This document shows, piece after piece, positions 6,807 through 8,767 of a DNA stretch of 8,767 nucleotides (position 1 is the stretch's first letter; each line of letters begins with the position of its first letter). The stretch comes from Candidatus Dojkabacteria bacterium (GTDB lineage Bacteria > Patescibacteriota > Dojkabacteria > SC72), in the NCBI GenBank assembly GCA_012800885.1, contig JAAZIL010000060.1, forward strand, positions 1 through 8,767. Reading direction: 5' to 3'. The notes beneath the pieces were generated by a model. That model was not told where the DNA came from. It searched no databases and saw only the letters and a list, made by a program, of their open reading frames with translations. A program made the translations under genes and the position numbers.

Positions 6807-6825
6807 TCTTTCAGAGAAGGGATTA
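6804..6825 (+). terminator. Weak terminator-like hairpin after the acidic hypothetical gene
   Basis: Beginning at the stop codon, bases 6804-6811 can pair with 6818-6825 as an 8-bp stem including two G-U pairs and a 6-base loop. The stem is AT-rich and only three T residues follow, so it would be a poor intrinsic terminator. A second small stem (GCAGA 6834-6838 with TCTGC 6847-6851) lies downstream. Confidence 0.2.
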
Positions 6826-6876
6826 TTTAGAGAGCAGATAAGTCCTTCTGCCTTGTTAAGTAACTTCTTTGGTATA

Positions 6877-6885
6877 TGTTACAAT
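6877..6885 (+). promoter_or_regulatory. Predicted extended -10 promoter of ruvC
   Basis: TGTTACAAT fits TGnTAnnnT, with the hexamer TACAAT at 6880-6885, 5 bp before ATG 6891. The predicted transcript would start at or within a base or two of this ATG, which excludes the upstream ATG 6876. No -35 at normal spacing is evident; TTGTTA at 6853-6858 is 21 bp away. Confidence 0.45.
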
Positions 6886-6890
6886 ATCAC

Positions 6891-7355
6891 ATGAGAATAT
6901 TAGGAATTGATCCAGGTTTAGCTACTACCGGTTGGGCGATAGTAGATTTTGATAAAGAGTGTAATCCTATTGTGGTAGATTACGGAGCTATTATAACTCC
7001 TAAGGGTGTTCCCGTTCCTCAGAGATTGTTGGAGATATATTCTGATTTAGAGGAGTTGATAGAGAAGTATAAGCCTGAGTTAGCTGGTGTAGAGACTTTA
7101 ATATTCTATAAAAATGTTAAAACAGCTATGTCTGTTGGAGAGGCTAGGGGGGTAATTCTTTTAGTATTAGAAAAAAGTGGTATTCCAGTAAAAGAGCATA
7201 CCCCTTTACAGGTTAAGAGTGCAGTTACAGGCTATGGAAGGGCAGATAAAAGGCAGGTACAGAAGAATGTCCAAATGCTCTGTAATTTAGATGAACTTCC
7301 TAAACCAGATGATGCTGCAGATGCAATCGCTATAGCACTAGCTTCATCTCGCTAA
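6891..7355 (+). CDS. ruvC: Crossover junction endodeoxyribonuclease RuvC
   Basis: This 154-residue Holliday-junction resolvase nicks two opposing strands symmetrically as a metal-dependent dimer. With the ATG at 6891 the protein begins MRILGIDPG, so the first catalytic aspartate is D7, exactly as in E. coli RuvC. The other acidic residues are E68 (GVET), D141 and D144 in DAADAIAIA, which completes the four-acid RNase H-like site. SVGEARGVILLVLEKSGIPVKEHTP (residues 81-105) is the conserved helix and strand after E68, with GYGRADKRQVQ at 114-124. An upstream in-frame ATG at 6876 would add five residues (MLQYH) not expected in the family. It also lies upstream of the -10-like TACAAT at 6880-6885, so I prefer 6891. 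ruvA follows after 41 bp. Confidence 0.95.
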   Translation: MRILGIDPGLATTGWAIVDFDKECNPIVVDYGAIITPKGVPVPQRLLEIYSDLEELIEKYKPELAGVETLIFYKNVKTAMSVGEARGVILLVLEKSGIPVKEHTPLQVKSAVTGYGRADKRQVQKNVQMLCNLDELPKPDDAADAIAIALASSR

Positions 7356-7382
7356 CCTGTTCTCTAATTAATCATAAAATCC

Positions 7383-7390
7383 TGTATAAT
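7383..7390 (+). promoter_or_regulatory. Predicted -10 promoter of ruvA (ruvAB)
   Basis: A perfect TATAAT at 7385-7390, preceded directly by TG, ends 6 bp before ATG 7397. At standard geometry the first transcribed base would be the A of the start codon. The -35 is weak (TTCTCT at 7360-7365, 19 bp upstream). ruvB has no gap for its own promoter and would share this one. Confidence 0.5.
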
Positions 7391-7396
7391 GTAGAG

Positions 7397-7981
7397 ATGA
7401 TTTCATATATATCAGGTAAAATATTAAAATATCGCAGTACAGGAAAAGTTAACTACATTGACATTTTGCTCTCTTCAGGAATAGGTTATAGAGTGTTTGT
7501 TACATCTCAATTTAGTATTAATACAAAACAGTCAGAGATAGCTCTGTATACAAGTTTTCAAGTAAAGGAAGATAGTAATTCTCTTTATGGTTTCAATACT
7601 GAAGAAGAGAGAGATTTTTTTGAAGAGTTATTAAATGTATCAGGTATAGGGCCTAAATTGGCTCTCTCTATACTATCTACATACAGTATGAATAGAGTTA
7701 AGGAGATAGTACTCAAGGGGGATGCTAAATTATTAAGTGAGTGTCCTGGCTTAGGTATAAAGGGTGCACAGAAAGTAATATTAGAGTTGAGGGGAAGGAT
7801 AGATTTTGAGCAGGAGAAAGAGAGTGGGGTTGATATTAAGATTAAGGAATTAAAAGAGGTACTTAGGACTTTAGGCTTTAAAGGTGAAGAGCTGAAAGAT
7901 GCTGTAGATAGAGGAAAGAGTCTGCTTAAGAAAGATGATATGGATATTGAGATACTAATTAAAAAAGTTTTACAGAATTAG
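7397..7981 (+). CDS. ruvA: Holliday junction branch migration protein RuvA
   Basis: RuvA (194 residues) forms tetramers that hold the four-way junction and load the RuvB motor. Domain I, an OB fold, spans about 1-65; it contains the acidic pin as E58-D59 in VKEDSNSLYGF, the counterpart of E55-D56 in E. coli. Two helix-hairpin-helix motifs follow, GIGPKLALSIL near 83-93 and CPGLGIKGAQKVI at 116-128. A charged linker (about 136-147) leads to the small domain III (148-194) that contacts RuvB. Length is in the normal range. A consensus TATAAT at 7385-7390 ends 6 bp before the ATG, predicting that transcription starts at or next to the start codon. The ruvB start is 2 bp after the stop, so the two should be coexpressed. 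Confidence 0.95.
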   Translation: MISYISGKILKYRSTGKVNYIDILLSSGIGYRVFVTSQFSINTKQSEIALYTSFQVKEDSNSLYGFNTEEERDFFEELLNVSGIGPKLALSILSTYSMNRVKEIVLKGDAKLLSECPGLGIKGAQKVILELRGRIDFEQEKESGVDIKIKELKEVLRTLGFKGEELKDAVDRGKSLLKKDDMDIEILIKKVLQN

Positions 7982-7983
7982 CT

Positions 7984-8767
7984 ATGATTAAATCTAGTAA
8001 GAAATATCAGAGGAAAGATAGTCCTGTGAAGAGTACTAGGAGTATTGATAAGAAGGACTTAGAGGAAGTGGAGACTAAAATACGTCCTTCTAAGATAGAT
8101 GAGATGATAGGTAGGAAGCAGGAGAAAGAGACTATTAAGATGATGATAAGCTCATCTAAAAAAAGAGATGAGGTTATGGATCATGTACTGTTTTATGGTC
8201 CTCCTGGTTTAGGTAAGACAACATTCGCTCTGGCTATTGCAAATGAGGTGGGCTCCTCCATTAGAATTACCTCTGGACCAGCTATTGAGAGACAGGGAGA
8301 TTTAGCAGCCATATTGACTAATTTAAAAAAGAATGATGTTCTATTTATAGATGAGATACATAGATTGTCTAGAGTAGTTGAGGAAATTTTGTACCCAGCT
8401 ATGGAGGATAGAGCTCTGGATATTGTTATGGGTAAAGGGTCTTCAGCTAAGACTATTAGACTTACACTCGAGCCTTTTACTCTAATAGGTGCTACTACAC
8501 AAGTAGGAAAGATTAGTTCACCGATGAGAGATAGGTTCGGTTTGATTCAGAGATTAGATTTTTTTGGAGATGAGGATATGATTATGATACTAAAAAGAGC
8601 AGCTGATCTCTGGAGTATTGATATTGATACAGATGCTTTAGAGATGTTGTCCTCTTCTTCAAGAGGTACTGCGAGAGTAGGGTTGAGATTATTAAGAAGA
8701 GTAAGAGATTACTGTATGAGTAAGGGTATACAGAGTGTTAATTCTGATAGTGTTAAGAGTACTATGA
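7984..8767 (+). CDS. ruvB: Holliday junction branch migration ATPase RuvB (3' end outside window)
   Basis: This is an AAA+ helicase motor subunit that drives branch migration with RuvA. The window holds 261 complete codons and cuts the gene off; full RuvB proteins are usually about 330-350 residues. Motifs in order: the entry block KIRPSKIDEMIG (32-43), Walker A GPPGLGKTT (72-80), the SGPAIERQGDLAAILTNL block (97-114), Walker B LFIDEIHRL with D123/E124, sensor 1 LIGATTQ (167-173), and the arginine-finger region SSPMRDRFG (178-186). Sensor 2 is RGTARVGLRLLRRVRDY (227-243), where the usual GTPR reads GTAR. The first 30 or so residues form a Lys/Arg-rich, probably disordered tail somewhat longer than usual. 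ATG 7984 lies 2 bp after the ruvA stop; no Shine-Dalgarno motif is seen, consistent with coupling to ruvA. Confidence 0.96.
   Translation, partial: MIKSSKKYQRKDSPVKSTRSIDKKDLEEVETKIRPSKIDEMIGRKQEKETIKMMISSSKKRDEVMDHVLFYGPPGLGKTTFALAIANEVGSSIRITSGPAIERQGDLAAILTNLKKNDVLFIDEIHRLSRVVEEILYPAMEDRALDIVMGKGSSAKTIRLTLEPFTLIGATTQVGKISSPMRDRFGLIQRLDFFGDEDMIMILKRAADLWSIDIDTDALEMLSSSSRGTARVGLRLLRRVRDYCMSKGIQSVNSDSVKSTM

Noticed and set aside
6876..6890. Upstream in-frame ATG for ruvC (adds MLQYH).
   Set aside because: The family begins directly at MRILGIDPG with catalytic D7, and the likely -10 lies between the two ATGs.

Overview
The window is a compact, AT-rich bacterial segment in which every gene I can support lies on the + strand. 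It holds nine genes, counting one cut at each end. Short intergenic gaps (1-84 bp), the lack of Shine-Dalgarno motifs, intact frames under the standard code, and an orphan VirD4/TraD-like ATPase beside housekeeping genes suggest a reduced-genome lineage. A Candidate Phyla Radiation (Patescibacteria) member, perhaps Dojkabacteria/WS6-like, fits best. That placement is inference from gene style and composition, not from a marker phylogeny.

Layout. Bases 1-308 are the C-terminus of a multi-pass membrane protein. It is followed after 1 bp by a short signal peptidase II (lspA, 310-732), an RluD-type pseudouridine synthase (748-1686) and, overlapping by one base, a membrane-anchored protein with a degenerate LCP-like domain and a C-terminal LytR_C domain (1686-2891). 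These four are packed like one envelope-flavoured operon. After 68 bp comes a 798-residue VirD4/TraD/HerA-superfamily ATPase (2960-5356, non-ATG start). Then come yebC (5410-6192), an acidic unknown protein (6246-6806), and the Holliday-junction genes ruvC (6891-7355), ruvA (7397-7981) and ruvB (from 7984, cut by the window edge). The order yebC-(x)-ruvC-ruvA-ruvB is a widespread bacterial arrangement; the unknown ORF is the extra piece in it.

How the parts fit. RuvA and RuvB form the branch-migration motor and RuvC is the resolvase. YebC is a translation-associated or regulatory factor. LspA matures lipoproteins and the LytR_C protein probably acts at the cell wall. The VirD4-like ATPase is membrane anchored and has no other secretion gene in the window.

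The most interesting signal is regulatory. No start codon has a Shine-Dalgarno sequence. The genes preceded by a real gap (yebC, ruvC, ruvA, perhaps the VirD4-like gene) have a -10-like hexamer ending only 5-7 bp before the start codon, which predicts leaderless mRNAs. The yebC start also sits in a two-part inverted repeat. I saw no mobile element, CRISPR array, tRNA, rRNA or convincing new multi-gene system.
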